From contig JAQBQH010000008.1 of assembly GCA_028287105.1 (NCBI GenBank), positions 1-51,058 on the forward strand: 51,058 nt of DNA. Direction: 5' to 3'. Each line of letters starts with the position of its first letter. The first letter of the stretch is position 1. This stretch comes from Myxococcales bacterium (GTDB lineage: Bacteria > Myxococcota_A > Polyangia > Palsa-1104). The notes beneath the pieces are model-generated. The model was not told the origin of the DNA, did not search any database, and saw nothing but the letters and a program-made list of their open reading frames with translations. Position numbers and translations under genes: made by a program. Positions 16,104-25,865 of the stretch are shown piece by piece.

Positions 16104-16727
16104 CTATTTGCGGCCGAGCCGCTCCTCGTTGGTGCGCTGCCAGTCCTCGACCATCTGCATGACGCGGGCTACCACCTGCGCCTTGTCGATGACGCCGCCG
16201 CCGGCCTGGGCTGCCGGCTTGGCGCCCTGCCCGCTCTCCTCGGCGTGGACCTGCTGCTCGACCGCCTCGGCTTCCTGCTCGTGCGGCGCGCCTTGCGACT
16301 CGCCGCCCTCGAGGGCGAAGTGGAGGCCGCGCTGCGCCTGCGACACGTGCGTGAGCTCGTGGGCGAGCAGCGCCTTGCCGAGCGCGGTCTTGGGATCCGA
16401 TCGGGGACCCTCGCGCACGAGGATCATGCCGGTGTTGGCGATGGTGACGGCGTCGGCGCGGTGCGCCCGGGTCACGGCTTCGGCGAAGGCCCCGCGGAAG
16501 ACGCGGACGTCGCTGAAGCGGCCACCGAGCCGGCGCTCCATCTCCGATTGCGTGCCGAGGTCGAGCTTTTCGCCCGAGCCGGCCTCGCCGACCACCATGC
16601 GCGACAGCCGCGAGGGCTCCCAGCGCTGGGCGATGTCCTGGCTGAGCTTGAGCGCGCGCTTCTTGCGCTCTTCCTCGGAGGCGCGTTCGGCCTCCTCGAG
16701 ACCGAGCCTGTCGTCGTCGGCTGCCAT
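16104..16727 (-). CDS. DUF4157 (eCIS core domain) metallopeptidase-like protein
   Basis: Protein of 207 residues with a DUF4157 domain, the domain most consistently found next to eCIS loci. The zinc-peptidase-like motif HELTHVSQ follows ALGKALLA, and FSDVRVFRGAFAEAVTRAHRADAVTIAN precedes it, as in the family. The N-terminus is charged and helical (EEAERASEEERKKRALK) and the C-terminus is Glu/Gln/Gly-rich. ATG at 16727 has GGGAGGG upstream; a longer frame reaching 17072 overlaps the divergent gene and looks like shadow. Probably an effector or a processing factor of the injection system; catalysis is not proven. Confidence 0.86.
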   Translation of the reverse strand: MAADDDRLGLEEAERASEEERKKRALKLSQDIAQRWEPSRLSRMVVGEAGSGEKLDLGTQSEMERRLGGRFSDVRVFRGAFAEAVTRAHRADAVTIANTGMILVREGPRSDPKTALGKALLAHELTHVSQAQRGLHFALEGGESQGAPHEQEAEAVEQQVHAEESGQGAKPAAQAGGGVIDKAQVVARVMQMVEDWQRTNEERLGRK

Positions 16728-16777
16728 CGTCCCTCCCGTCAGTGTACTCCAATCGAGGTTATCGGCAAAGCCGCGGG

Positions 16778-16827
16778 AAAGTTGCGTATTTGCGGTGCCA
16801 AATAGCACCCGATTACCACGCAACTTT
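16778..16827. promoter_or_regulatory. Inverted repeat in the divergent promoter region of DUF4157 and acidic-protein genes
   Basis: A perfect 10-bp inverted repeat, AAAGTTGCGT at 16778-16787 and ACGCAACTTT at 16818-16827, flanks a nested dyad GGTGC-caaata-GCACC (16794-16809 with slip of one base). The 126-bp gap 16728-16853 is AT-richer than its surroundings and must hold both divergent promoters. A GATAAT at 16842-16847 ends 6 nt before the ATG at 16854, so that mRNA may be leaderless. The dyad is a plausible operator. Confidence 0.55.
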
Positions 16828-16853
16828 TGGCGCGAAACTGCGATAATCAGTAC

Positions 16854-17564
16854 ATGGCGAAGGAAGAGGAAGAAGAGAAGAAGGTCGACGGGGACCAGCC
16901 ACCACCGGAGGCCATCCTCGAGACCGAAAAGCAGCGTGATCCCGACGAAGCTGCCTTCGCCGAGCAGGCGATCCATGCCTATGCCGAGGAAATCTTGCAG
17001 TCTTTCCGTGAAAACGTGGAGACGGCGCTCGATGCCTTCATGGCCTGGGTCGAGACCAACAATACCGAGCAACAGTTCGATAATGCTGGATTCACGCAGC
17101 AGATCGGCGACGTCTTCCTCCAGCAGATGCTGTCGGCGTGCGGGGGCAAGGACACGCCCATCGGCGCAGCGATGCTGGATCAGCTCGGACCCCTGGTCGA
17201 GCTGGCCGTGCGGCAGGAGCAGCAGAGCTCGTTCTTCGTGACCGAGCTGTCACGCGGGGCGCGCGACTTCACGTGGTATCTGCGCGACAACCTGCAGAGC
17301 GTGCTGTCGAACGATTGGGATCAGCTGCGCGACCTCGCTTACGAAGGGTCGCAGGACTTCATCCCGGCGCTGCACGCGTTCGGCATGCCCGCCGCGGAGT
17401 GGAGCGCGACCGACATGCAGTCGGCCATGACCGCCATCGCCGAGAAGCTGCGCGACGGCGCGCCCAAGACGCAGGAAGAGGCGCTCGACAAAGATCCGAA
17501 GCAGGAAGAGGAAGAGCAGAACCAGCTCCTCATGGAAGAGGAAGAGAAGAAGGCGGCCAGCTAG
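16854..17564 (+). CDS. Acidic helical protein of unknown function in the eCIS locus
   Basis: Protein of 236 residues, the only plus-strand gene inside the eCIS locus. Both ends are highly charged (start KEEEEEKKVDGDQ; end DPKQEEEEQ and EEEEKKAAS) and the middle is predicted helical (AIHAYAEEILQSFRENVETA). No family was recognised. There is no Shine-Dalgarno sequence before ATG 16854; an in-frame TTG at 16827 is a poorer start. It converges with the double AAA+ gene across 22 bp. Divergent transcription from a shared dyad with the DUF4157 gene suggests co-regulation with the injection system; cargo, cargo chaperone or regulator all remain possible. Confidence 0.75.
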   Translation: MAKEEEEEKKVDGDQPPPEAILETEKQRDPDEAAFAEQAIHAYAEEILQSFRENVETALDAFMAWVETNNTEQQFDNAGFTQQIGDVFLQQMLSACGGKDTPIGAAMLDQLGPLVELAVRQEQQSSFFVTELSRGARDFTWYLRDNLQSVLSNDWDQLRDLAYEGSQDFIPALHAFGMPAAEWSATDMQSAMTAIAEKLRDGAPKTQEEALDKDPKQEEEEQNQLLMEEEEKKAAS

Positions 17565-17586
17565 GCGCGTTGCCTGCTTCTGCCTT

Positions 17587-19737
17587 CTAATGACGGGGCT
17601 TGAGCGGCTGGCGTAGCGCGGCGGCCTCGCCCGGATTCTGGAACAGCTTGCCCGCGGCGGCGCACTCGCGCTCGGCCGCCTCGGCGAGAAGATCGTAGTC
17701 CATCGACTGATGGCGCTGCGCCGCGATGTAGGCGGCGCGCAGGATCGCATTCTTGATGTGCCCGCCCGACAGATCGAACGTCTTGCCGAGCCGCGCGTAG
17801 TCGACGTTGCCGACGGGCGCGCGCGCCGGAATCAGCGTGCGCCAGATGCGCTCGCGATCGACCGGCGTCGGGAAGGGCACGACGATGTGATAGGCGATGC
17901 GGCGCTTGAACGCCTGATCGATCGACGTCTCGAGGTTGGTCGCCAGGATGACGATCCCCTCATAGCGCTCGAGCTGCTGCAGAAGGAAATTGGTCTCCAT
18001 GTTGACGAAGCGATCGTTGGCCGTCTCGACCTTGGCGACGCGCGTCGAGAAGAGCGCATCGGCCTCGTCGAAGAACAGGATCGCGTGCGTCGACTTCGCC
18101 TGCGCCAGGATCTCGTTCAAATTCTTCTCGGTCTCGCCGACGAACTTCGAGACCACCTTGGCGGGGTTGACGCGATAGAGCGACAAGTTGAGCTCGCTCG
18201 CGATCACCTCGGCCGCCAGCGTCTTGCCGGTCCCCGGCTCGCCCGAGAGCAGGACGACCAGCCCCTTGCCGGTCGTGAGCTTTTCGTTGAAGCCCCAGGT
18301 GTGCAGCACCAGCGAGCGGTTGCGGCCCGCCGAGATGATCTCCTCGATCTGCGACTTCTCGTCGGCCGGCAGCACCAGCACGTCGAGCGTCAGCTTGACG
18401 TCGCGGGTCCGCTCCGCCCAGCTGCTGAGATCGCCGCGCAGCTGCGCCTGCGCCGCGGCATCGAGGTCGGCCAGCGTCAGCTGCGAATCGGCGCCGCGCG
18501 CCACGGCCTTGGAGACCGCGAACAGCACCGCAGAGCGGATCGAGCCGCCCGACAGCTCGTAACGCTTGGCGAGATGATTGATGTCGACGTCGGCGGCCAG
18601 CGGCACCGTCGGCAAGAGGAGCTGCCGCCAGAGCTTTCCGCGCATCGCGCCGGTCGGAACCTCCAGCTGCAGCCGCAACATGACGCGGCGGTCGAGCGTC
18701 GGATCGAGCCGCTCCGGCGTCGCCGTCGTCAGGACGACGAGCCCGTCGAAGCGATCGAGCGCGCGCATCAAGGCCGCCAGCCGCGGATTGCCGCCGCCGC
18801 GACCGCCGAAGAGCTGCTCGCACGAGTCGAACAGCACGACCGCGTCGGCCAGCCGCGCCTCCATGAACAGCTCGTCGAGCTCCGTCTCGAGCGCGCGCCC
18901 CGCTTCACCGAGTCGCGCGCCGTCGATGGCGAGGAGCTTCTTGCCGAGCCGCTTGGCGAGCGCTTCGGCCAGCACGGTCTTTCCCGTACCAGGTGGCCCC
19001 GTGAACAGCACCGCCACCGCGCGCCCCGACGGCAGGAAGCGATCGTAGCCCCACTCGATCAGCCGCTTCGACAGCCCGTGCTGCGCCGACAAGAGCTGCT
19101 CGAGCTCCGCGCGCGCGTCGTCGGGCAGCACCACCGACTCGAGCTCCACGTCGGGTGTCGAGAGCCGCGCGTACGTCGTCGCGCCGCCCGTCGGATCGGC
19201 GCCGAGAATGACGCGCGCCACCCGTGACGGCAGCTTGATCTCGCACGCGTTGACGTTGTCCTTCGACTCCGGCCGACCCCGATCGAGCGCAATGAGCCGA
19301 TTCTTGACCAGCGGCGACTCCGGCTGGAACCGCGACCGCGCGCGCAGCCGATCGGCGACGCCGTCATGCTGCACCTGGATGGCCAGCCCGACGTCGAGCC
19401 AGGGGTGAAACGCCGATCCCGAGAGCTTGGTGTGCAGCTTGCCGAGCGCCGGATCGAGCTGCGCCACCGCCGCGTGCGCCAGGACGTCGACGTCGGCTTC
19501 GTCGAGCGCCAGCCGCGTGCGCAGCGTCTCGAGCCCGATCTCCGCCTTCGAGCCGACGAGCCGCGCCGCGATCTCCGCCGCCAGCTCGCCCGCGCGGGTC
19601 CCGAGCTTCTCCGCCTCGGCGCTCTTGCCCTCCGCCACCGCGATGGCGCGCTCCAACCTGGTGCGCACGCGCGCGCAGACCAGCTCGAGATACTCGGCGG
19701 TATCCGCGAACGGGGTCGCGTGCGCGCGCTTCACCAC
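17587..19737 (-). CDS. Double AAA+ ATPase of the eCIS (Afp15-like)
   Basis: Protein of 716 residues with an N-terminal helical domain (1-200) and two AAA+ modules. The first has Walker A GPPGTGKT (247-254) but a degenerate Walker B, LFDS instead of hhDE, so it may bind but not hydrolyse ATP. The second has GEPGTGKT, a full Walker B ILFFDEAD, an ETEKN pore-side segment and arginine-finger region FKRRIAYHI. AAA+ ATPases of this type (Afp15/Pvc15) are required for eCIS assembly. It is the last gene of the long minus-strand series, 3 nt after the DUF2997 gene. GTG at 19737 is used; a second GTG follows immediately. Confidence 0.9.
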   Translation of the reverse strand: MVKRAHATPFADTAEYLELVCARVRTRLERAIAVAEGKSAEAEKLGTRAGELAAEIAARLVGSKAEIGLETLRTRLALDEADVDVLAHAAVAQLDPALGKLHTKLSGSAFHPWLDVGLAIQVQHDGVADRLRARSRFQPESPLVKNRLIALDRGRPESKDNVNACEIKLPSRVARVILGADPTGGATTYARLSTPDVELESVVLPDDARAELEQLLSAQHGLSKRLIEWGYDRFLPSGRAVAVLFTGPPGTGKTVLAEALAKRLGKKLLAIDGARLGEAGRALETELDELFMEARLADAVVLFDSCEQLFGGRGGGNPRLAALMRALDRFDGLVVLTTATPERLDPTLDRRVMLRLQLEVPTGAMRGKLWRQLLLPTVPLAADVDINHLAKRYELSGGSIRSAVLFAVSKAVARGADSQLTLADLDAAAQAQLRGDLSSWAERTRDVKLTLDVLVLPADEKSQIEEIISAGRNRSLVLHTWGFNEKLTTGKGLVVLLSGEPGTGKTLAAEVIASELNLSLYRVNPAKVVSKFVGETEKNLNEILAQAKSTHAILFFDEADALFSTRVAKVETANDRFVNMETNFLLQQLERYEGIVILATNLETSIDQAFKRRIAYHIVVPFPTPVDRERIWRTLIPARAPVGNVDYARLGKTFDLSGGHIKNAILRAAYIAAQRHQSMDYDLLAEAAERECAAAGKLFQNPGEAAALRQPLKPRH

Positions 19738-19740
19738 GCG

Positions 19741-19944
19741 CTACTTGACCTTGTTGGTCTGCGTCACGCCCTGCGGCTGCTCGTAGTATTCGTCGGTCAG
19801 CTCACGCGACTCGATCGTATTGCCGAGCGCGTCCTCGAGAAACTTGGTCTCGTCGACGCAGCTCGCGCCCTTGATGCACTTGACCAGCACCTTCACTTCA
19901 CCGTCGGGACCGATGGTGATCTCGAGCTCTTTCTTCTCCGACAT
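19741..19944 (-). CDS. DUF2997 protein
   Basis: Small protein of 67 residues starting SEKKELEITIGPDGEVKV, with a single CxxxxxC-like pair (KCIKGASC) and a charged C-terminus. The ITIxPDGEVKVEVxGxxGxxC pattern is that of DUF2997. In cyanobacteria and other bacteria DUF2997 proteins accompany DUF1257 (Ycf35-like) and Ycf46-like ATPases, exactly as here. ATG at 19944 lies 4 nt before the stop of the DUF1257 gene end region, giving tight coupling. Function unknown. Confidence 0.85.
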   Translation of the reverse strand: MSEKKELEITIGPDGEVKVLVKCIKGASCVDETKFLEDALGNTIESRELTDEYYEQPQGVTQTNKVK

Positions 19945-19948
19945 GGCT

Positions 19949-20343
19949 TCAACCCCACTTCGAGACGGTGAGCTTGACGCTGCCGTCCGACTGCACCGCG
20001 TTCTCATCGATCGTGTAGCCCTGCTCCTCGACGGCGGCGACGACGCGCTGATAGGCGTACTTCGAATTCAGCTCTTTGACGACTTCCTCTTCCTTGAGCC
20101 CCTTGGTGGTCTCGACGCCCCACCAATCGGCCTCGAGCGCATAGGTGCCGTCCGCCTGCTTGACCACGCCGACGTCGTACTTGCCCATGTCGATCGCGAT
20201 CTCCGCCTTCGATAGCTGGCCGCGCCAACCGCGCACCTCGACGCCCTCTGCGTTGGCGTTGTACTTCCAGCCGAGCTGATCGAGCGCCTTCTTCAACGCG
20301 ACGAGGTCGTTGATCTTCGTCGCGACCTTGGTGAAGTGCGACA

Positions 20344-20344
<1 letters not shown>
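19949..20344 (-). CDS. DUF1257 / Ycf35-like protein
   Basis: Protein of 131 residues matching DUF1257, known from chloroplast ycf35: SHFTKVATKINDLVALKKAL at the start, a central basic-aromatic block VRGWRG, DVGVVKQADGTYALEADWWGV, and a C-terminal helix LNSKYAYQRVVAAVEEQGY followed by a beta hairpin. Molecular role unknown; it probably works with the ATPase whose stop codon overlaps its start (TGATG). Confidence 0.86.
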
Positions 20345-21897
<1,553 letters not shown>

Positions 21898-21904
21898 GTC
21901 TTCG

Positions 21905-23866
21905 TCAGCTCTCGATTACTTCGCGCAGCGCCCGCAAGAGACCCTTGGCGTCCTCGGTGCGATCCACCGAGACGTTGATGGCATCTTCCAGCGTACGCGC
22001 GGCATCATGGTCGGGGACCGAACGGCCATGCTCGGCCACCAGGTCCTTCGCCAATAGAATGTTGGTCCGGAGCTCGCTCAACGCATCGTTGATGCCGCTG
22101 TAGGCCTCTTCGGCCTTTCGCTTGATGGCGGTCAGCTGCACCACTTCGCCGTGGCCATTGCCCGCGGCCAGCCCCCCGCCGCCGCCCGCCTTACTCGCGC
22201 GCGCCAGCTCCTCCTCGAGGCGCGAGACCTCCTCCTCGAGGTGATGAATGCGCGCCGCATCGGGGATCCTGATCTCCGACGTCGAATCGACGAGCTGCGG
22301 ATGCTGCGACTCGGCGAGCATCGCCGACGACGCACCCGCCATCGCCTCGCGCGTGCGCTTGAGCTCCGCCTCCAGCTCGGCCGCCCGCTTGCGCTCGCGC
22401 TCCGCGTCGACCATGAGCCGATCGGCCGACTGCATCGCCGTATCGCGCCCCTTGACCGCGTCGGCCAGCGCCTCTTCCGCTTTCGCGCGCGCCGCCTCGG
22501 TCTTGCCCAGCTTCTCCTCGAGCCGCGCGCGCGCCGCGTCGATGGTGCCCTTGGACTGCATCGCCGAGGCGCGGTCGATGTCGAGCTTGGCGAACTGGTC
22601 TTCGAGCTGCGCCCGCTCGCGCTCCACCGTCTCGAGGCGCTCCTGAAAACGGGTGCGCTCGGTCTCCGCTTTACGCAGCTCCACCTTGAGCTCGCGCACC
22701 TCGGTCGCCAGCCGCACATGCTCCGAGTTGTCGCCGCCACCACCGCCGCCGCCGTCGGAGAGCATGCGCGCCAACCGCCGCTGCTCCTCTTCGAGCGCCT
22801 CGACCTGGTGGTTCTGCCGGATCACCTTGTCGCGCAGCTCGTCGCGCTCGTTCTTGATGCCGATGTGCTCGCGCTGGAGGCGGTCGCGCTCGGCGCGCCC
22901 GTCCTTGACCGCGGTCTCCAGCGACATCAAGCCGACCTTGCGCTCCTCGAGGATCCGCTCCTGCTCGGAGATGACCTCGCGCAGCTGATCCAGCTCCGCG
23001 ATGCGCGCGTTGAGCTCCTTCCAACCCTCGTCCTTGGTCTTGCCGACCTCGGCGAGCTTGGAGCGCATCTCTTCCATCATCTGCTTGGCGCGCTGCACGT
23101 CTTCGTGCGCCCGCTCGAGCTGACGATCGCGCGCCTGCATCTCGTCGGTGAGCTCCTCGGCGCGCTGCTTGTGCGTCAGGTGCTCGCCCTTGAGCTGGTC
23201 GAGCTCTTCCTTGAGCTCGTTGCCGACCTTGGTGAGCGCGTGGATCTCGTCGTCCTGCAGCGACTTCTCGCGCTGCACCTCGGCGAGGCGGTCGCGATAG
23301 GCCAGGTTCTCGGCGCGCAGCCGCTGCAGCTCCTGCTGATTGCCTTCGTTGCGATGCTGCGCCGCCTCGAGCTCCTGCGACGCCTCGCGCAGCCGCGCCG
23401 CCAGCGTCTCGCGCTCCTGCGACGCCTGGCTGAGCTCGTAATCCTTCTGCTGCATCAGCGCCGCGGGATTGAGCCCGCCGCCGAACGCGTTCTGCAGCGC
23501 CGGATCGACCTGCACGCTGCCGCCCTGCGCCGGGATCGACATCGTGCGCGGCTTACCGGCCGGCGCCTGCGAATCGGCCGTCTCGACGAAGCGCACCTGC
23601 AAGGTCCCGCAGCGCACCACGTCGGCGTGGTTGAGCGCCTGCTTCTGCACGCGCACCTCGTTGACGAAGGTGCCGTTCGACGATCCCAGGTCCTCGACGC
23701 TCCAGCGCCCGCCCGCGAACGAGATCTTGCAGTTCTTGCGCGAGACCATGGCGTCGTCGGTGCGCACGGCACAATCGGCGCCGCGCCCGAGGAAGCAGCC
23801 GTCGGGCGCGATGTCGACCGACGCGTCGCGCCCGTTGCCATCGCGATATAGAAGCTTGCCGCCCAC
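21905..23866 (-). CDS. FHA-domain protein with very long coiled coil
   Basis: Protein of 653 residues: an N-terminal FHA domain (about 5-95; FLGRGADC, SRKN, LGSSNGTFVN) and then ~450 residues of near-continuous coiled coil, Glu/Arg/Leu-rich (ERETLAARLREASQELEAAQ and many like it), broken by a Gly-rich patch, and a short helical C-terminus. The FHA domain keeps the phosphate-contacting Arg of GR, but the usual SxxH reads SRKN. GTG at 23866 is preferred over GTG 23872 because AGGAGG is then 7 nt upstream. A coiled coil of this length (about 60-70 nm if fully extended) suggests a tether or scaffold for the injection apparatus. Confidence 0.9.
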   Translation of the reverse strand: MGGKLLYRDGNGRDASVDIAPDGCFLGRGADCAVRTDDAMVSRKNCKISFAGGRWSVEDLGSSNGTFVNEVRVQKQALNHADVVRCGTLQVRFVETADSQAPAGKPRTMSIPAQGGSVQVDPALQNAFGGGLNPAALMQQKDYELSQASQERETLAARLREASQELEAAQHRNEGNQQELQRLRAENLAYRDRLAEVQREKSLQDDEIHALTKVGNELKEELDQLKGEHLTHKQRAEELTDEMQARDRQLERAHEDVQRAKQMMEEMRSKLAEVGKTKDEGWKELNARIAELDQLREVISEQERILEERKVGLMSLETAVKDGRAERDRLQREHIGIKNERDELRDKVIRQNHQVEALEEEQRRLARMLSDGGGGGGGDNSEHVRLATEVRELKVELRKAETERTRFQERLETVERERAQLEDQFAKLDIDRASAMQSKGTIDAARARLEEKLGKTEAARAKAEEALADAVKGRDTAMQSADRLMVDAERERKRAAELEAELKRTREAMAGASSAMLAESQHPQLVDSTSEIRIPDAARIHHLEEEVSRLEEELARASKAGGGGGLAAGNGHGEVVQLTAIKRKAEEAYSGINDALSELRTNILLAKDLVAEHGRSVPDHDAARTLEDAINVSVDRTEDAKGLLRALREVIES

Positions 23867-23917
23867 GGTCACTCCTCCTGGAAACGGAATCGATTAGCGC
23901 TACGTAAGACCTTCAGT

Positions 23918-24418
23918 CTAGACGCGAAAGACCATCTCGGTGGTGCCAACGCGAATGACGTCGCCCACCTCGAGCTTGCGCCGCGCCACCTTCTCGCCAT
24001 TGACGTATACGCCATTGGTCGAGCCGAGATCGGCCAGCTCGTAGCCGGTGTCGACGCGCTTGATGCCGACGTGCTTGCGCGACACGCCGGTGTCGGTGAG
24101 TAGCACGGTGTTGCCCGCGACCGAGCCGATCGTCGTCACATCGCGGTCGAGGTTGATCGATTGCCCGAGCAGCGGCCCCGAGACGAACTCGAGCTCGGCG
24201 CGCAGCTCGCGCGCGGTGGTGCCGCAAAACCGGCACTTGGCCCAATCGGCCAGCATGATGCGCCCGCAGTTGCGGCACGGCACCTCTTTGGGCCGCCGCT
24301 TGCGAATCGCCGCCACGACGAGGAGCAGCAGGCCGAACGCGACGACGCCGCCGATGATCGCGGGGAGTCCCCACGGCGGCAGCGACGCGAGCGAAACCGG
24401 TTGCGCCGCCACCCACAT
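23918..24418 (-). CDS. Membrane protein with zinc ribbon and FHA domain
   Basis: Protein of 166 residues in three parts: an N-terminal hydrophobic segment (17-38), a zinc ribbon (CRNCG ... CRFCG, ~48-65) and a C-terminal FHA domain (about 78-166; LSRKH equivalent VSRKH, LGSTNGVYVNG). The FHA motif that is normally GR reads IGS, so the pThr-contacting Arg is missing. The membrane segment would place the ribbon and FHA in the cytoplasm, possibly as a docking site at the inner membrane. Its ATG directly abuts the stop codon of the upstream vWA-FHA gene. Confidence 0.88.
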   Translation of the reverse strand: MWVAAQPVSLASLPPWGLPAIIGGVVAFGLLLLVVAAIRKRRPKEVPCRNCGRIMLADWAKCRFCGTTARELRAELEFVSGPLLGQSINLDRDVTTIGSVAGNTVLLTDTGVSRKHVGIKRVDTGYELADLGSTNGVYVNGEKVARRKLEVGDVIRVGTTEMVFRV

Positions 24419-25861
24419 CTACGTGATCGACTTGAACTTGAACTCGGTGCGCCCGAGGCGGAACAGATCGTTGTCGATCAGCTCGTGCTCTCGCACCTTC
24501 TTGTCGTTCACCACGATGCCGTTGGTCGAGCCGAGGTCGAACAGCTTGAACGAGCTGCCCTCGAAGCGGACCTCGCAGTGGTGCGACGACATGAACTGAT
24601 CGTCGACCTTGACGTCGCAGTCGGTGCCGGTGCCGATGAGGGTGCGCGCCGGCTTGAGCTTGAACGTCTGATCGGCGTGCTTGCCGTTGGTGGCGACGAT
24701 CCAGCCCACCGCGGGCGCGCCGCCCATGGCGCTGACGTTGAGCGCCATCGTCTTCATGGGACCCTGCGGAGCCGGCGCGGCGGCCGGTGCCGGAGCCGCC
24801 TCTTCTTCCTCCGGCATCTGCTCGGGCTTCTCGCGGAAGATGGCCCACGCGATGAGCCCGATGATGCCGACGGCGAGGAGCCCGAGCACCATCCACAGCC
24901 ACCAGCGCGACGACTCGCCCTTCTTCGCCACCGGATGGCTGGCCTTGGGCAGCTTGTCCTCGACGATGTTCGAGTACTTGTCGCCACCCGTGCCACCGAC
25001 GATGACCTGGAACTGATGCGCCTTGTTGTCGCCGCCGGCCAGCGGCACTTCGAAGGTGGCGATGTACTGCTTCTTGATCTCGTCGATCACGTTGTTGAAG
25101 TGGTTCGAGATGTCGCTCGCCGTCTTGCACACACGGTCGATGCCCAGCGCCTGCTTCGACAGTGCCGTCAACGTGCGCAGCTTCGAGGCATCGAACTCGG
25201 TGTAGCCGATGGTGTCGATGACGATGCCGGCATCGGCGGCGCGCTTCGAGACCGCGGAGAAGGTGCGCAGCTCCATGTCGACGTCGAGACCGTCGGAGAA
25301 GACGACGATGAGCTTGCGCTCGCCCTTGGGCACGGCGCCGAGAATGTCGATGGCCGAGCGCACCGCCTGCAGCATGCGCAGCTCGGTGCCTTCGGAGTCG
25401 ATGGTCATCGTCTTGGCCGCGCTCTCGGCGTCGACCGCGCCGCCCAGCTCCGCCAGGCGCTTGAAGTCGGTGGCGTAGCTGATGAGCGCCACCTTCGACT
25501 TGGGCGGCAAGGAGTCGGCCAGCGCCGCGATGGCGCGCTTGACGTCCTCGAGGACGCTCTGCATCGGCGGGCCGTTCTCGGCGACGATGACGAGGTTGAT
25601 CGGCTCCTTGCTCTCGTCGAACGTCTGCAACGCCGCCGCTGCGCCCTGCTCGGCGGAGTCGACGACGATCCGGAAGTCCTCCTTGGCGCGCCCCGTGATG
25701 GCGCGGCCGTCGGAGTCCGACATGGTCATGTAGAGCTTCAACGTCGGCGAGGCCTTCAGGTCCATGCGCTCGAGGCGCAGCTTGTCGGCGGCGTGGGCCG
25801 GAGCGGCGGCGGCGAGGAGGATCGCGAAGGCGGCGGCAAAGGCGTGCAGGGTCTTTCGCAT
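24419..25861 (-). CDS. Envelope-spanning vWA-FHA protein
   Basis: Protein of 480 residues: signal peptide (1-25, ending AHA), a von Willebrand A-like domain outside the membrane (about 80-300; LIVVFSDGLDVD, VALISYATDF), a transmembrane helix (about 322-343, WWLWMVLGLLAVGIIGLIAW), a Glu/Ala/Pro linker and a cytoplasmic FHA domain (about 400-480; SSHH, LGSTNGIVVND). The first vWA strand reads LVIVAENGPPM, so the metal-binding DxSxS of a true MIDAS is absent. The FHA has GT in place of GR. The topology links a periplasmic vWA to phospho-signal reading in the cytoplasm, which fits a membrane anchor or sensor for the injection system. Its FHA C-terminus is closely related to that of the next-upstream gene. 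Confidence 0.9.
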   Translation of the reverse strand: MRKTLHAFAAAFAILLAAAAPAHAADKLRLERMDLKASPTLKLYMTMSDSDGRAITGRAKEDFRIVVDSAEQGAAAALQTFDESKEPINLVIVAENGPPMQSVLEDVKRAIAALADSLPPKSKVALISYATDFKRLAELGGAVDAESAAKTMTIDSEGTELRMLQAVRSAIDILGAVPKGERKLIVVFSDGLDVDMELRTFSAVSKRAADAGIVIDTIGYTEFDASKLRTLTALSKQALGIDRVCKTASDISNHFNNVIDEIKKQYIATFEVPLAGGDNKAHQFQVIVGGTGGDKYSNIVEDKLPKASHPVAKKGESSRWWLWMVLGLLAVGIIGLIAWAIFREKPEQMPEEEEAAPAPAAAPAPQGPMKTMALNVSAMGGAPAVGWIVATNGKHADQTFKLKPARTLIGTGTDCDVKVDDQFMSSHHCEVRFEGSSFKLFDLGSTNGIVVNDKKVREHELIDNDLFRLGRTEFKFKSIT

Positions 25862-25865
25862 GTGC

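Noticed and set aside
16826-16842. Sigma-54-like promoter (TTGGCGCG ... TGC)
   Set aside because: The GG and GC elements are one base too close together for a -24/-12 promoter.
22151-23851. 566-codon plus-strand frame opposite the FHA coiled-coil gene
   Set aside because: Leu/Arg-rich reverse-complement image of a Glu/Arg/Leu coiled coil; no start signal and no recognisable domain.
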